From Bradyrhizobium diazoefficiens (lineage in GTDB: Bacteria; Pseudomonadota; Alphaproteobacteria; Rhizobiales; Xanthobacteraceae), in assembly GCF_018131015.1 (NCBI RefSeq), contig NZ_JAFCJJ010000025.1, forward strand, positions 1 to 64,000: a stretch of DNA of 64,000 nucleotides, read 5' to 3'. Positions 20,121 through 29,279 of this stretch are shown here, in pieces. The first letter of the stretch is position 1, and each line of letters begins with the position of its first letter. Under the pieces are notes generated by a model. The model ran no database searches. It worked only from the letters and a program-made list of their open reading frames with translations, and was not told where the DNA came from. Position numbers and translations under genes: made by a program.

Positions 20121-21298
20121 TGGCGCTGACCGCTCCCACCCCGATCGAGACCACCGCGAAGTCGCCGCTCGGCGACGCCGTGCCGATCACGCGCAAGCCG
20201 TTCGCACCATCGCCGCTCAACAGGCGGCGCTGGGAGAACTTCAAGGCGAACCGGCGCGGCTATTGGTCGTTCTGGATCTTCATGGTCCTGTTCGTGGTGT
20301 CGCTGTTCGCCGAGCTGATCGCCAACGACCGGCCGTTCCTGATCAAATATGACGGTCATCTCTATTGGCCGGCCTTCGTCACCTATTCGGAGACGACATT
20401 CGGCGGCGACTTCGAGACCGCGGCCGATTATCGCGACCCCTATTTGCAGAAGCTGATCAAGGAGAAGAACGGCATCGTCGTCTGGCCGCTGATCCGCTAT
20501 TCCTACGATACCCACAATCTCGATCTGCCGACACCGGCGCCCTCGCCCCCGACCTGGATGTTGACGGAAGCGCAGTGCAAGCCGGTCGTCGAGAAGAAGG
20601 GGCTGAAAGGCTGCCGCGACCTTGAATACAACTGGCTCGGCACCGACGACCAGGGCCGCGACGTGGTGGCCCGGCTGATCTACGGCTTCCGCATCTCGGT
20701 GCTGTTCGGTCTCTGCCTGACCATCGTCTCCTCCATCGTCGGCATCGCGGCGGGCGCGGTGCAGGGCTATTTCGGCGGCTGGATCGACCTCACCTTCCAG
20801 CGCTTCATCGAAATATGGACTGCGATCCCCTCGCTCTATCTGCTGCTCATCCTGTCGTCGGTGCTGGTGCCGGGCTTCTTCGTGCTGCTGGGCATCCTGC
20901 TGTTGTTTTCCTGGGTGGCGCTGGTCGGATTGGTGCGTGCGGAGTTCCTGCGCGGCCGCAATTTCGAATATATCCAGGCGGCGCGCGCGCTCGGTGTGTC
21001 GAACGCGGTGATCATGTTCCGGCATCTGCTGCCGAACGCGATGGTCGCGACCATGACGTTCCTGCCGTTCATCGTGTCCTCATCGGTGATGACGCTGACC
21101 GCGCTGGACTTCCTCGGCTTCGGTCTGCCCCCCGGCTCGCCATCGCTCGGCGAGCTGCTGTCGCAGGGCAAGTCCAATGTGCAGGCGCCCTGGCTCGGTT
21201 TCTCCGGCTTCTTCTCCGTCGCGATCATGCTGTCGCTGCTGATCTTCGTCGGCGAGGCCGTGCGCGACGCCTTCGATCCGCGCAAGACGTTCAAGTGA
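20120..21298 (+). CDS. yejE: Peptide ABC importer permease, YejE-like
   Basis: A 392-residue partner permease. It has an N-terminal cytoplasmic stretch, a first membrane helix (FWIFMVLFVVSLFAELIAND), a large periplasmic domain holding NWLGTDDQGRDVVARLIYG, and five further helices with the coupling loop YIQAARALGVSNAVIMFRHL. Its ATG overlaps the yejB stop codon, pointing to translational coupling. Together the two permeases form the channel served by the two binding proteins. Confidence 0.9.
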   Translation: MALTAPTPIETTAKSPLGDAVPITRKPFAPSPLNRRRWENFKANRRGYWSFWIFMVLFVVSLFAELIANDRPFLIKYDGHLYWPAFVTYSETTFGGDFETAADYRDPYLQKLIKEKNGIVVWPLIRYSYDTHNLDLPTPAPSPPTWMLTEAQCKPVVEKKGLKGCRDLEYNWLGTDDQGRDVVARLIYGFRISVLFGLCLTIVSSIVGIAAGAVQGYFGGWIDLTFQRFIEIWTAIPSLYLLLILSSVLVPGFFVLLGILLLFSWVALVGLVRAEFLRGRNFEYIQAARALGVSNAVIMFRHLLPNAMVATMTFLPFIVSSSVMTLTALDFLGFGLPPGSPSLGELLSQGKSNVQAPWLGFSGFFSVAIMLSLLIFVGEAVRDAFDPRKTFK

Positions 21299-21305
21299 GG
21301 GCACG

Positions 21306-22943
21306 ATGGACGCGATCAACCAGCCCCTGCTTGCCGTGCGCGACCTCTCGGTGGCCTTCCACCAGGGCGGCGCCACGACGCTTGCGGTCGACAAGGTCTC
21401 GTTCCAGATCAAGCGCGGCGAATGCCTGGCGCTGGTCGGCGAATCCGGTTCCGGCAAGTCCGTCAGCGCGCTCTCGATCCTGAAGCTGCTGCCCTATCCG
21501 AGCGCCTCGCACCCCTCGGGCAGCATCCGCTTCAAGGGACAGGAGCTGATCGACCGGTCCGAGCCCGAGATGCGCGAGATTCGCGGCAGCGACATCTCCA
21601 TCATCTTCCAGGAGCCGATGACCTCGCTCAATCCGCTGCACACGATCGAGGCGCAGATCGGCGAGATCATCCAGCTCCACAATCCGACCAGCAATGCGCT
21701 GGCGCGGAAGCGGACGCTGGAGCTTTTGACCCAGGTCGGCATCCCCGATCCCGAGACGCGGCTGAACAGCTATCCGCACCAGCTCTCCGGTGGCCAGCGC
21801 CAGCGCGTGATGATCGCGATGGCGCTCGCCAACGAGCCCGACCTCTTGATCGCGGACGAGCCGACCACGGCGCTCGACGTCACCGTGCAGGCGCAGATCC
21901 TGGCGCTGCTCGGCGACATCCGCGCGCGGCTCGGCATGAGCCTGCTCTTCATCACCCATGATCTTGGCATCGTGCGCCGCATCGCCGACACCGTCTGCGT
22001 CATGAAGGGCGGCGAGATCGTCGAGCAGGGGCCGGTCGAGCAGGTCTTCAAAAGCCCGAAGCATCCCTATACACGCGATCTCCTGGCGGCGGAGCCGAAA
22101 CCGGATCCAGCGCCGCCGCAGCCGGATGCGCCTGTGGTGATGGCGGCCGACGACCTCAAGGTCTGGTTTCCGATCAAGCGCGGCCTGATGCGCAAGACGG
22201 TCGGCCACATCAAGGCGGTCGACGGCGTCAATATCGCCGTCCGCAAGGGCGAGACGCTCGGCGTCGTCGGAGAATCCGGCTCGGGCAAGACCACGCTCGG
22301 CCTCGCCCTGCTGCGGCTGATCTCCTCCAACGGGCGTATCGTATTCTTAGGAAAAGATATCCAGGGCCTGCGCTTCAAGGAGATGCGGCCGTTCCGGCGC
22401 GACATGCAGATCGTGTTTCAGGATCCGTTCGGCTCGCTCAGCCCGCGCATGTCGGTTGCCGACATCATCGAAGAGGGCCTCGGCGTGCATCAGCCGGGAC
22501 TGTCGCGCGAGGAGCGCGAGGCGCGGGTCGTCAAGGCGCTCGAGGATGTCGGACTGAAGGCCGACACCCGCTACCGCTATCCGCATGAATTCTCCGGCGG
22601 TCAGCGCCAGCGCATCAGCATCGCGCGCGCGGTGGTGCTGGAGCCGGATTTCGTCGTGCTGGACGAGCCCACCAGCGCGCTCGACATGTTGTTCCAGGCG
22701 CAGATGGTGGATCTGCTGCGCGAGCTCCAGCGCAAGCGCGATCTGACCTACATGTTCATCTCGCACGATTTGCGCGTCGTCGCCTCGCTTGCGAGCCATC
22801 TCATCGTGATGCGCGGCGGCAAGGTGGTCGAGGAAGGGCAGGCCGCCGAGCTGTTCAAGAATCCGAAGACCGATTACACGCGCGCGCTGTTCGCGGCCGC
22901 GTTCCGGCTGGAGACGGCGGGCAACGGCTCGGTGGCGACGTAA
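21306..22943 (+). CDS. yejF: Peptide ABC importer, fused double ATPase, YejF-like
   Basis: A 545-residue cytoplasmic protein with two complete ABC cassettes. The first has Walker A GESGSGKSV, signature LSGGQRQRV and Walker B LLIADEPTTALD. The second has GESGSGKTT, FSGGQRQRIS and FVVLDEPTSALD. The peptide-transporter C-terminal motif (KHPYTRDLLAAEP) follows the first cassette. It ends the operon and supplies both nucleotide-binding sites. In Enterobacteria this importer brings in peptides and microcin C. Confidence 0.92.
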   Translation: MDAINQPLLAVRDLSVAFHQGGATTLAVDKVSFQIKRGECLALVGESGSGKSVSALSILKLLPYPSASHPSGSIRFKGQELIDRSEPEMREIRGSDISIIFQEPMTSLNPLHTIEAQIGEIIQLHNPTSNALARKRTLELLTQVGIPDPETRLNSYPHQLSGGQRQRVMIAMALANEPDLLIADEPTTALDVTVQAQILALLGDIRARLGMSLLFITHDLGIVRRIADTVCVMKGGEIVEQGPVEQVFKSPKHPYTRDLLAAEPKPDPAPPQPDAPVVMAADDLKVWFPIKRGLMRKTVGHIKAVDGVNIAVRKGETLGVVGESGSGKTTLGLALLRLISSNGRIVFLGKDIQGLRFKEMRPFRRDMQIVFQDPFGSLSPRMSVADIIEEGLGVHQPGLSREEREARVVKALEDVGLKADTRYRYPHEFSGGQRQRISIARAVVLEPDFVVLDEPTSALDMLFQAQMVDLLRELQRKRDLTYMFISHDLRVVASLASHLIVMRGGKVVEEGQAAELFKNPKTDYTRALFAAAFRLETAGNGSVAT

Positions 22944-22950
22944 GGCCGGA

Positions 22951-23805
22951 TCAAAGCCGCCTGATCGCGACGACCTCGCTGCCCGCCTGCCTGATCCTGG
23001 CAACCGCCGGCTCGATCGGCTCGATCACCGTCGCCATGTGGTGCGCATTGGCGTGAACCATGGTGCCGGCGTCGCGGACGATGGCGACATGGCCCTTCCA
23101 GAAGATCAAATCGCCGCGCTGCAGGCTGCTGCGCTCATGCGGCTCCAGCGCGCGGCCGAGGCCCGCCTGCTGCATGTCGCTGTCGCGCGGGCATCCGATC
23201 CCCGCCGCAATCAGCGCGACCTGCACGAGGCCCGAGCAGTCGATGCCAAGACTGCTCTTGCCGCCCCACAGATAGGGCGTGCCGACGAAGCGCTCGGCGA
23301 CCGCGACGAAATCCGGCTCGCGGTGATCGAGCGCCGCAAGATGCGACCTGGGCAGGAATTGCCCGTCGCGCGTCACCGCAAAGCTGCCGTCCTCGCGCGA
23401 AATCGCGAGCTTCGATCCCAGCACCAGCGTGTCGCTCGGCGGCAGCTTGATCGACGGGCCGGGGAACGCAAATGTCCTGAGCGCGCTGACCTTGTGCGTG
23501 GGCGCGGCGTCCGGCTTCGAGAGTGCGGCATCGGGCAGCCAGCCGACATAACCGTCGCCAGCGAGCTGGCCCCAGGCCCAGCCTTCGCCGTTGCGGTCGT
23601 ACACCGTCACGCGCTCGCCGCGCAGCGCTTCGGTCATCTGCATCGCGGCCGCCGTCGGCTGCTCGCGCACCGGTACGACCGGCAGGGTCACCTCGAACTC
23701 CTCGCCGGTGACGAAGCGCTCGGCCTTCACCTTGCCTTCGAGATATTTTGCGGCAAGGTCGCCCCGCGCCGGTGTCAGCCTTGGATCGTATCTTGGATCA
23801 TCCAT
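22951..23805 (-). CDS. NlpC/P60 (C40) cell-wall peptidase with SH3-like domain
   Basis: A 284-residue hydrolase. An SH3b-like region (about residues 50-110, VYDRNGEGWAWGQLAGDGY) precedes a C40 domain with catalytic Cys in LGIDCSGLVQ and His in GHVAIVRDAGTMVHANA. Such enzymes cut peptide stems of peptidoglycan. No signal peptide is visible, so it may act on imported or recycled muropeptides. The start overlaps the end of the upstream M17 aminopeptidase gene by eight bases, which suggests both work on the same peptides. Confidence 0.88.
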   Translation of the reverse strand: MDDPRYDPRLTPARGDLAAKYLEGKVKAERFVTGEEFEVTLPVVPVREQPTAAAMQMTEALRGERVTVYDRNGEGWAWGQLAGDGYVGWLPDAALSKPDAAPTHKVSALRTFAFPGPSIKLPPSDTLVLGSKLAISREDGSFAVTRDGQFLPRSHLAALDHREPDFVAVAERFVGTPYLWGGKSSLGIDCSGLVQVALIAAGIGCPRDSDMQQAGLGRALEPHERSSLQRGDLIFWKGHVAIVRDAGTMVHANAHHMATVIEPIEPAVARIRQAGSEVVAIRRL

Positions 23806-25174
23806 AGCGTTCGCTCAGCAACGCGTAGATGGCGCGCGCGGCCTGGCATTCGCCGCCTTCGGGCCGTGCCGGCTTCGCCGACGGCGTCCAGCCGTAGATG
23901 TCGACATGCAGCCAGCTCCTGGCCTGCTCGACGAAACGCTGCAGGAACAGCGCGCAGGTGATCGAGCCGGCGAAGCCGCCGGAAGGCGCGTTGGTGATGG
24001 TGGCCGCCTTCGAATCCAGCCACGCATCGTAAGGTGGCCACAGCGGCATGCGCCACAACGGATCGTTCTCCTTCGCCGCGCAGCGCGCGAGGTCGGCGGC
24101 AAGCGTCTCGTCATTGGTGTAGAAGGGCGGCAACTCCGGCCCCAGCGCGACGCGCGCGGCGCCCGTGAGCGTGCCGAGATCGATCAGCAGGTCCGGAGTC
24201 TCCTCGTCGGCGAGCGCCAGCGCGTCGGCGAGCACGAGGCGTCCTTCGGCGTCGGTATTGCCGATCTCGACCGTAATTCCCTTGCGCGAGGTGAAGATGT
24301 CGAGCGGGCGGAACGCGTTGCCGGACACCGCGTTCTCCACCGCCGGAATCAGCACGCGCAGCCGGACCTTCAGCCTCGCATCCATCACCATGCGCGCGAG
24401 CGCCAGCACGTTGGCGGCGCCGCCCATGTCCTTCTTCATGATCAGCATGCCGCTCGACGGCTTGAGGTCGAGCCCGCCGGTGTCGAAGCAGACGCCCTTG
24501 CCGACCAGCGTCACCCTGGGATGGGCGGCATCGCCCCAGCCGATGTCGATCAGCCGGGGAGCGCGATCCGACGCCATGCCGACGGCATGGACCAGCGGAA
24601 AATTCTGCTTGAGCAGATCCTCGCCGATGGTGCACGCAAAGCTCGCGCCGAACTCTGCGGCGAGGCCTTGCGCGGCTGCGGCCAGTTCTTCCGGCCCCAT
24701 GTCGTTGGCGGGCGTGTTGATGAGATCGCGCGCCAGCATCGCAGCGTCCGCGATGCGCGTGATTTCGGCCGCGTCGACGCCGTCCGGCGGCACCAGCCGG
24801 ACGTCGGGACGATCCGCCTTGCGGTAACGGGCGAAGCGATAGCAGCCGAGTGCGAAGGCGAGCGCTGCGAGCCGTGCGTCGTGCGGTGAATTGGCGAAAC
24901 GGTAGGTGCCCGGCGGCAACAGGCCGGGCAGGGCGCCCGGCCGGAACAGGTCGCGCGACTTCGCGCCGTCGTCCTCAAGGCCGAACAGAACCTGCGCGAT
25001 CGTACCGTCGGGGCCGGGCAGCGCCAGATAGCCGCCGGGCTTGGCGGCAAAAGCGTTCGCGGTGGCGAACTGACGCTGCGCCGGCGGCAGGGTCTCGCGC
25101 GCCGCATCCCAGCCCGATTTGGTGACGAAGTGGATCGGGATGGCGGTCGATGACGTCTCGAAGACGGAAGGCAT
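23798..25174 (-). CDS. Leucyl aminopeptidase family protein (M17)
   Basis: A 458-residue cytosolic two-metal aminopeptidase. The metal and catalytic motifs are clear: VGKGVCFDTGGLDLKP, KKDMGGAANV and the family signature NTDAEGRLVLADAL. Bicarbonate-site Gly-Thr-Leu residues follow (DLGTLTGAARVA). The ATG at 25174 gives the family-typical MPSVFE start; an in-frame ATG at 25240 would add 22 unlikely residues. It is paired with the NlpC/P60 gene in an overlapping two-gene operon. Confidence 0.9.
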   Translation of the reverse strand: MPSVFETSSTAIPIHFVTKSGWDAARETLPPAQRQFATANAFAAKPGGYLALPGPDGTIAQVLFGLEDDGAKSRDLFRPGALPGLLPPGTYRFANSPHDARLAALAFALGCYRFARYRKADRPDVRLVPPDGVDAAEITRIADAAMLARDLINTPANDMGPEELAAAAQGLAAEFGASFACTIGEDLLKQNFPLVHAVGMASDRAPRLIDIGWGDAAHPRVTLVGKGVCFDTGGLDLKPSSGMLIMKKDMGGAANVLALARMVMDARLKVRLRVLIPAVENAVSGNAFRPLDIFTSRKGITVEIGNTDAEGRLVLADALALADEETPDLLIDLGTLTGAARVALGPELPPFYTNDETLAADLARCAAKENDPLWRMPLWPPYDAWLDSKAATITNAPSGGFAGSITCALFLQRFVEQARSWLHVDIYGWTPSAKPARPEGGECQAARAIYALLSERYG

Positions 25175-25378
25175 GGGCAGGTCCGGATCGGCAAATCGAA
25201 ATGAGGCGGCTCGCGAGCAGACTTCGCAGAGTTTTGCCATGCCCGCAATCGCTTTGCGGCCGCCGCTCCCGCGAGCCGCTACTCGCGGCAGGGGGGCCGT
25301 GCTAGGTTCCTAGCCAATTTGGTCGCCAACGGCGCAGGGAACGCCGGTGAGAGACCAGCGTGCCGGGAGGAAGGACAG

Positions 25379-25582
25379 ATGGACGTTGTGTGGAGCGTGG
25401 CCGCATTCCTGGGCCAGGCGATCGAGGCCGTGTTCAGCTATGTCGAGCACCATCATTGGATCTTCGCGTTCCTCGCCGGTGGTTACGTGTTCTATCTCCA
25501 CGACCGTTCCGTCCACGCGCGCTTCGATGCGCTCGACAAGCGCCTGGACGAAATCCGCAAGCGTCTCGCCATCGAATATTGA
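25379..25582 (+). CDS. Small single-pass membrane protein
   Basis: A 67-residue protein starting at ATG 25379 with a strong GGAGG site upstream. It has one hydrophobic segment (WIFAFLAGGYVFYL) followed by a charged helix (ARFDALDKRLDEIRKRLAI) likely to form a coiled coil in the cytoplasm. No family is recognised. It stands alone between divergent and downstream genes. Confidence 0.65.
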   Translation: MDVVWSVAAFLGQAIEAVFSYVEHHHWIFAFLAGGYVFYLHDRSVHARFDALDKRLDEIRKRLAIEY

Positions 25583-25830
25583 CCGGGTCGGCGAAACCAT
25601 TTGCGGCCCGCCCCGTATTCGCGGAGAGAACCTCCGTTCACGAGAGCCCGGCCGCAGGGCTTTACTAGCGCTGCGGTTGTGGCATTATCACCGGATATTT
25701 TAAATTGTGCCGTGCGGATTTCTTCGTCTCGAGCGCAAGAGCGGCGGCAATCCGGTTGACCTCAACCCGTTCGTCGAAGGCATTTGTCTGATCGTTTGGG
25801 CGGCGCAGCATTTGCGATGAGCGGCGCAAA

Positions 25831-27333
25831 ATGAATAGATCGTTCGTCATTGTGCAGATTTCCGACCTGCATCTGGACGGCTCGGGCCGCCTGCTTCCTG
25901 CAATCGAGGTCCTCAGCGCTGCCATCCGCGAGAGGATGTCGGCCTGGTCGGATGTTCCCGATCGCATCCTGTTGATCACGGGCGATCTCGTCAACGACCC
26001 GACGCCGCGCGCGCTCGAAGAGGCGCTCGCCGTCATGACCTCGCTGCGGCAAACCGGCCTGTTCACCGACGTCCAGGCGATCGCCGGCAATCACGACGTC
26101 AAGCGCCCGAGCCAGCGCGCCGGCCGTCACGACGCCTACGACTATCTCCGCCTGCCGCGCACCTCGAAGAACGTCTACTACCGTCAGTCCGGCCTCGACC
26201 TCGTGCTGCTCGATTCCAACCGTGCAAGCCTGACGAATTTTGCGAGCGGCACTGTCGACGAGAAAGCCTACAATCTGATGGTCACCGATTCCGCCCGGCT
26301 GAGCGTCGAGCTCGCCGGCAGCCTGGGTTCGGCAGGCCGCGCCGACCATGCCGAGCCCGCCGAAGACCTGGTGCGGGTGCTGGCGCTGCATCATCATCCG
26401 CTGCCGCAGGCGACGGGTGAGGGCAAGCGGTTTCTCGGCACCCCCGACGAGCCGCTGATGTACCTCGCCGCGCCCGCGACCTTTCTCGAGGCGGCCACCT
26501 CGCTCAACGTCAATCTGGTCCTGCATGGCCACCGGCATGTCGAAGGGCTGACCCGCTACTCGATCCCCGATCCGCGTGCGACACGCAGCAAAGGGGGCGA
26601 AGACTTCTGGCGCACGATCTACGTGCTGTCCTGCCCGTCCTCGACCGGCCAGTCCGGCGATGATGCCGGGTTCAACATCATCCATTTCGGCGCCGCGCCC
26701 GAGGCCGCGCGGCCGGAGTACCGGTTTACGGTCGCCCGCTATTCGCGGCCGCGCAACGGTGGCGCATTTGCACCGCTCGACTCGAACCTCGCCGACGGCC
26801 TCATCAGGCTTCCGGCCGGGCGGGACTTTTCCCGCGACCCTGCCTTCCAGTCGGCGATCGAGATTGCCTCCTGCGCGTCGCTGAAGCGGGACCAGGTCAC
26901 GGCGTTCGCCCGCCGGCTGTTCATGCGCCGCAGCTTCTACGACGAAGCCGGACCGGATTGGGCCAGCGCGCTCTACACCTATCTCGTCACGCTGCATGTC
27001 TGGATGGACATCGAAGACAAGTTCTCGAGATCCGGACGAAAGCCCGAGGCCGCGGCGATGACCGCCGTGGAGGCGCTGCTCAGTCAACTGATCGAGCAGT
27101 CCGCCGAAATGCTCGGCATCGACGACGCCGTGTTGGACGAGCTTCGCGCCGACCGGCTGATCCGTCGCGACGACCTCCTGCGCCAGTTGCCACGACTGCC
27201 GCGCGAGGATGCCGGTGCTCAGGAGCATGCGCGGCAAAGGCTGCAATTGCTGCGCGAGCTGGGCGCCCAGATCAGGGAGTTGGGTCTGGACCTCGGCCTC
27301 GGCGGAACGGCGCCGCCGGACGCGCCGCCGTAA
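25831..27333 (+). CDS. Calcineurin-like metallophosphoesterase
   Basis: A 500-residue protein. The first 260 residues contain every metallophosphoesterase block in order: QISDLHLDGSG, LLITGDLVNDP, IAGNHDVKR, LALHHHPLP and VLHGHRHVEG. The remaining 230 residues are helical and charged, and not assigned; they might bind a partner or nucleic acid. There is no signal peptide. The substrate (phosphoester of nucleotide, protein or lipid) is unknown. Confidence 0.85.
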   Translation: MNRSFVIVQISDLHLDGSGRLLPAIEVLSAAIRERMSAWSDVPDRILLITGDLVNDPTPRALEEALAVMTSLRQTGLFTDVQAIAGNHDVKRPSQRAGRHDAYDYLRLPRTSKNVYYRQSGLDLVLLDSNRASLTNFASGTVDEKAYNLMVTDSARLSVELAGSLGSAGRADHAEPAEDLVRVLALHHHPLPQATGEGKRFLGTPDEPLMYLAAPATFLEAATSLNVNLVLHGHRHVEGLTRYSIPDPRATRSKGGEDFWRTIYVLSCPSSTGQSGDDAGFNIIHFGAAPEAARPEYRFTVARYSRPRNGGAFAPLDSNLADGLIRLPAGRDFSRDPAFQSAIEIASCASLKRDQVTAFARRLFMRRSFYDEAGPDWASALYTYLVTLHVWMDIEDKFSRSGRKPEAAAMTAVEALLSQLIEQSAEMLGIDDAVLDELRADRLIRRDDLLRQLPRLPREDAGAQEHARQRLQLLRELGAQIRELGLDLGLGGTAPPDAPP

Positions 27334-27350
27334 GAGCGCGGGCTCCCCTC

Positions 27351-27373
27351 GTTAACCGGCCGTTAGGGTTAAC
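27351..27373 (+). promoter_or_regulatory. CtrA-like box and inverted repeat upstream of tadD
   Basis: GTTAACC and GGTTAAC form a 7-bp inverted repeat. The left side also reads TTAA, seven bases, TTAG, one mismatch from the alphaproteobacterial CtrA consensus TTAA-N7-TTAA. It lies about 55-75 bases before the tadD start. A perfect CtrA box precedes tadE (39121-39135), which strengthens the reading. Confidence 0.45.
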
Positions 27374-27426
27374 AGTCTATTGCTGACGCGTTCGGCTCGA
27401 TCATTCCGCGCGAGAGTCAAGGGGTT

Positions 27427-28239
27427 ATGCGTCAACGGTTCAGTCCTGCCCAGCTTCTTGCGTCTACCTCGCTGGTCGCAGCGCTGGCCATGGGCCTTGG
27501 CGGCTGCACGGCGATGTCGAAGCTTTCCGACGTCACCGGTTCGATCGGGCAGAAGGCGGAAGCCGCTCCGGCGGATCCCGCCCGCGCCGTCGACGTCTAT
27601 GGCGAGCGCTACCGTGCCAATCCCAAGGACGCGGAGGCGGCCCTCGGCTACGGCCAGGCGCTGCGCGCCAACGGCCAGCGCGCCCAGGCCGCCGCGGTGC
27701 TCGAGCAGGCCACCATCGCCAATCCCGGCAACAAGGCGCTGCTCGCCCAATACGGCCGCGCGCTCGCCGACAATGGCAATTTCCAGCAGGCCTTCGACGT
27801 GCTGTCGAAGGCGCATGCGCCCGACAATCCGGACTGGCGCCTGCTCTCCGTGCAGGGCACGGCACTCGACCAGATGGGCCGGCACGAGGAGGCACGCAGC
27901 TATTATGCGAGCGCGCTGAAGATCATGCCGGGCGATCCCGGCGTGCTGTCGAATCTCGGCCTGTCCTACATGCTGACGAGGGAATTGCCCAAGGCCGAGG
28001 AAGTGCTGCGCCAGGCCTACGCCTCGCCGCGCGCAAGCTCCCGGGTGCGGCAGAATCTCGGCCTGGTGGTCGGCCTGCAGGGACGCTTCGCCGAGGCCGA
28101 GGCCATCGTGAAGTCCGACCTGCCGCCGGACCAGGCCGCGGCCAATGTCGCGTATCTGAAAGACATGCTGAACCGCAACGACGCCCCGCGCGGCACATCG
28201 AAGCGGACGCCCGTCGCCTCGCTCAATCAGCCCGACTGA
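27427..28239 (+). CDS. tadD: Tad pilus assembly lipoprotein with TPR repeats, TadD-like
   Basis: A 270-residue outer-membrane lipoprotein. A signal peptide ends in a lipobox (AMGLGGC, Cys near residue 23). From about residue 57 the sequence is a chain of tetratricopeptide repeats (for example AEAALGYGQALRANGQRAQA and GVLSNLGLSYMLTRELPKAE). TadD pilotins help assemble the secretin ring of the Flp pilus. The gene runs toward tadC, converging with it over a 56-base gap. Confidence 0.88.
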   Translation: MRQRFSPAQLLASTSLVAALAMGLGGCTAMSKLSDVTGSIGQKAEAAPADPARAVDVYGERYRANPKDAEAALGYGQALRANGQRAQAAAVLEQATIANPGNKALLAQYGRALADNGNFQQAFDVLSKAHAPDNPDWRLLSVQGTALDQMGRHEEARSYYASALKIMPGDPGVLSNLGLSYMLTRELPKAEEVLRQAYASPRASSRVRQNLGLVVGLQGRFAEAEAIVKSDLPPDQAAANVAYLKDMLNRNDAPRGTSKRTPVASLNQPD

Positions 28240-28295
28240 CCAGGCCAAAGCATCTGCAAGACGTCGGCGCGGACGCTTGGCGCTCCGCGCCCTCG

Positions 28296-29270
28296 TCAGT
28301 GCAGTTCCGTGACCTTGATGCCGGTCGGTCCGAGAATGACGACGAACAGCACCGGCAGGAAGAACAGGATCATCGGCACCGTCAGTTTCGGCGGCAGCGC
28401 GGCCGCCTTCTTCTCGGCCTCGTTCATGCGCATGTCGCGGTTTTCCTGCGCCATGACACGGAGGGAGTGGCCGAGCGGAGTGCCGTAGCGCTCGGCCTGC
28501 TGGAGCGCAAGGCAGACCGACTTGACGCCCTCGAGACCGGTGCGCCGCGCCAGGTTCTCATAGGCCACCTTGCGGTCCTGCAGATAGGACAGTTCGGCCG
28601 TGGTCAGCGTGAATTCCTCGGAGAGCGCGATCGACTGGCCGACGATCTCGGTCGCCACCTTGCGGAAGGCCATCTCGACCGACATGCCGGATTCGATGCA
28701 GATCAGCAGCAGGTCGAGCGCGTCGGGAAAGGCGCGCTTGATCGAGAGCTGGCGCTTGGAGATGGCATTCTTGAGGAACAGCATCGGCGCCTGGAGGCCG
28801 AGATAGGCCGCGCCGACGCACATGCCGATCTTGATCGGCACCGACTGTTCCAGATGGGCGATCAGGAACACGTATACGGCCGAGCCGACGAACAGCACGA
28901 GGGGGGTGACCAGGCGCGCGAACAGGAACGTGACGTAGGGCGCCTGGCCGCGATAGCCCGCCATCATGAGCTTCTCGCGCGCGGCCTCCTGCGCCAGCCA
29001 CTTGGTGAGGTTGAAGTCCTCGACCACCCTGGAGACGAGCTGTTTGGGCGTCTGCCGCAGCGAGACCTTTTCGCTCTTGTGCAGGCGATCGCGCTCGCGC
29101 TGCCGGATGCGCTCGCGCTCGCTCGCGACCGCCTTCATGCGCTTGGACAGGCCCTCGCCCGCGAACAGCGGCATCACCAGCGTATAGACGGTGGCGCTGG
29201 CGGCGATGGCCGCCAGCAGCATGGTCATGAAGCGGACGTCATGCAGTTTCGTAACGAGAAATTCGACCAT
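28296..29270 (-). CDS. tadC: Tad pilus platform protein TadC
   Basis: A 324-residue inner-membrane protein of the type II secretion GspF family. It has an N-terminal membrane helix, a cytoplasmic GspF domain (RRTGLEGVKSVCLALQQAER, GTPLGHSLRVMAQE) and a C-terminal membrane helix near LTVPMILFFLPVLFVVILG. The ATG at 29270 is used; a GTG one codon earlier is possible. It follows tadB by a few bases and ends the minus-strand Tad operon. Confidence 0.92.
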   Translation of the reverse strand: MVEFLVTKLHDVRFMTMLLAAIAASATVYTLVMPLFAGEGLSKRMKAVASERERIRQRERDRLHKSEKVSLRQTPKQLVSRVVEDFNLTKWLAQEAAREKLMMAGYRGQAPYVTFLFARLVTPLVLFVGSAVYVFLIAHLEQSVPIKIGMCVGAAYLGLQAPMLFLKNAISKRQLSIKRAFPDALDLLLICIESGMSVEMAFRKVATEIVGQSIALSEEFTLTTAELSYLQDRKVAYENLARRTGLEGVKSVCLALQQAERYGTPLGHSLRVMAQENRDMRMNEAEKKAAALPPKLTVPMILFFLPVLFVVILGPTGIKVTELH

Positions 29271-29279
29271 CACGCACCA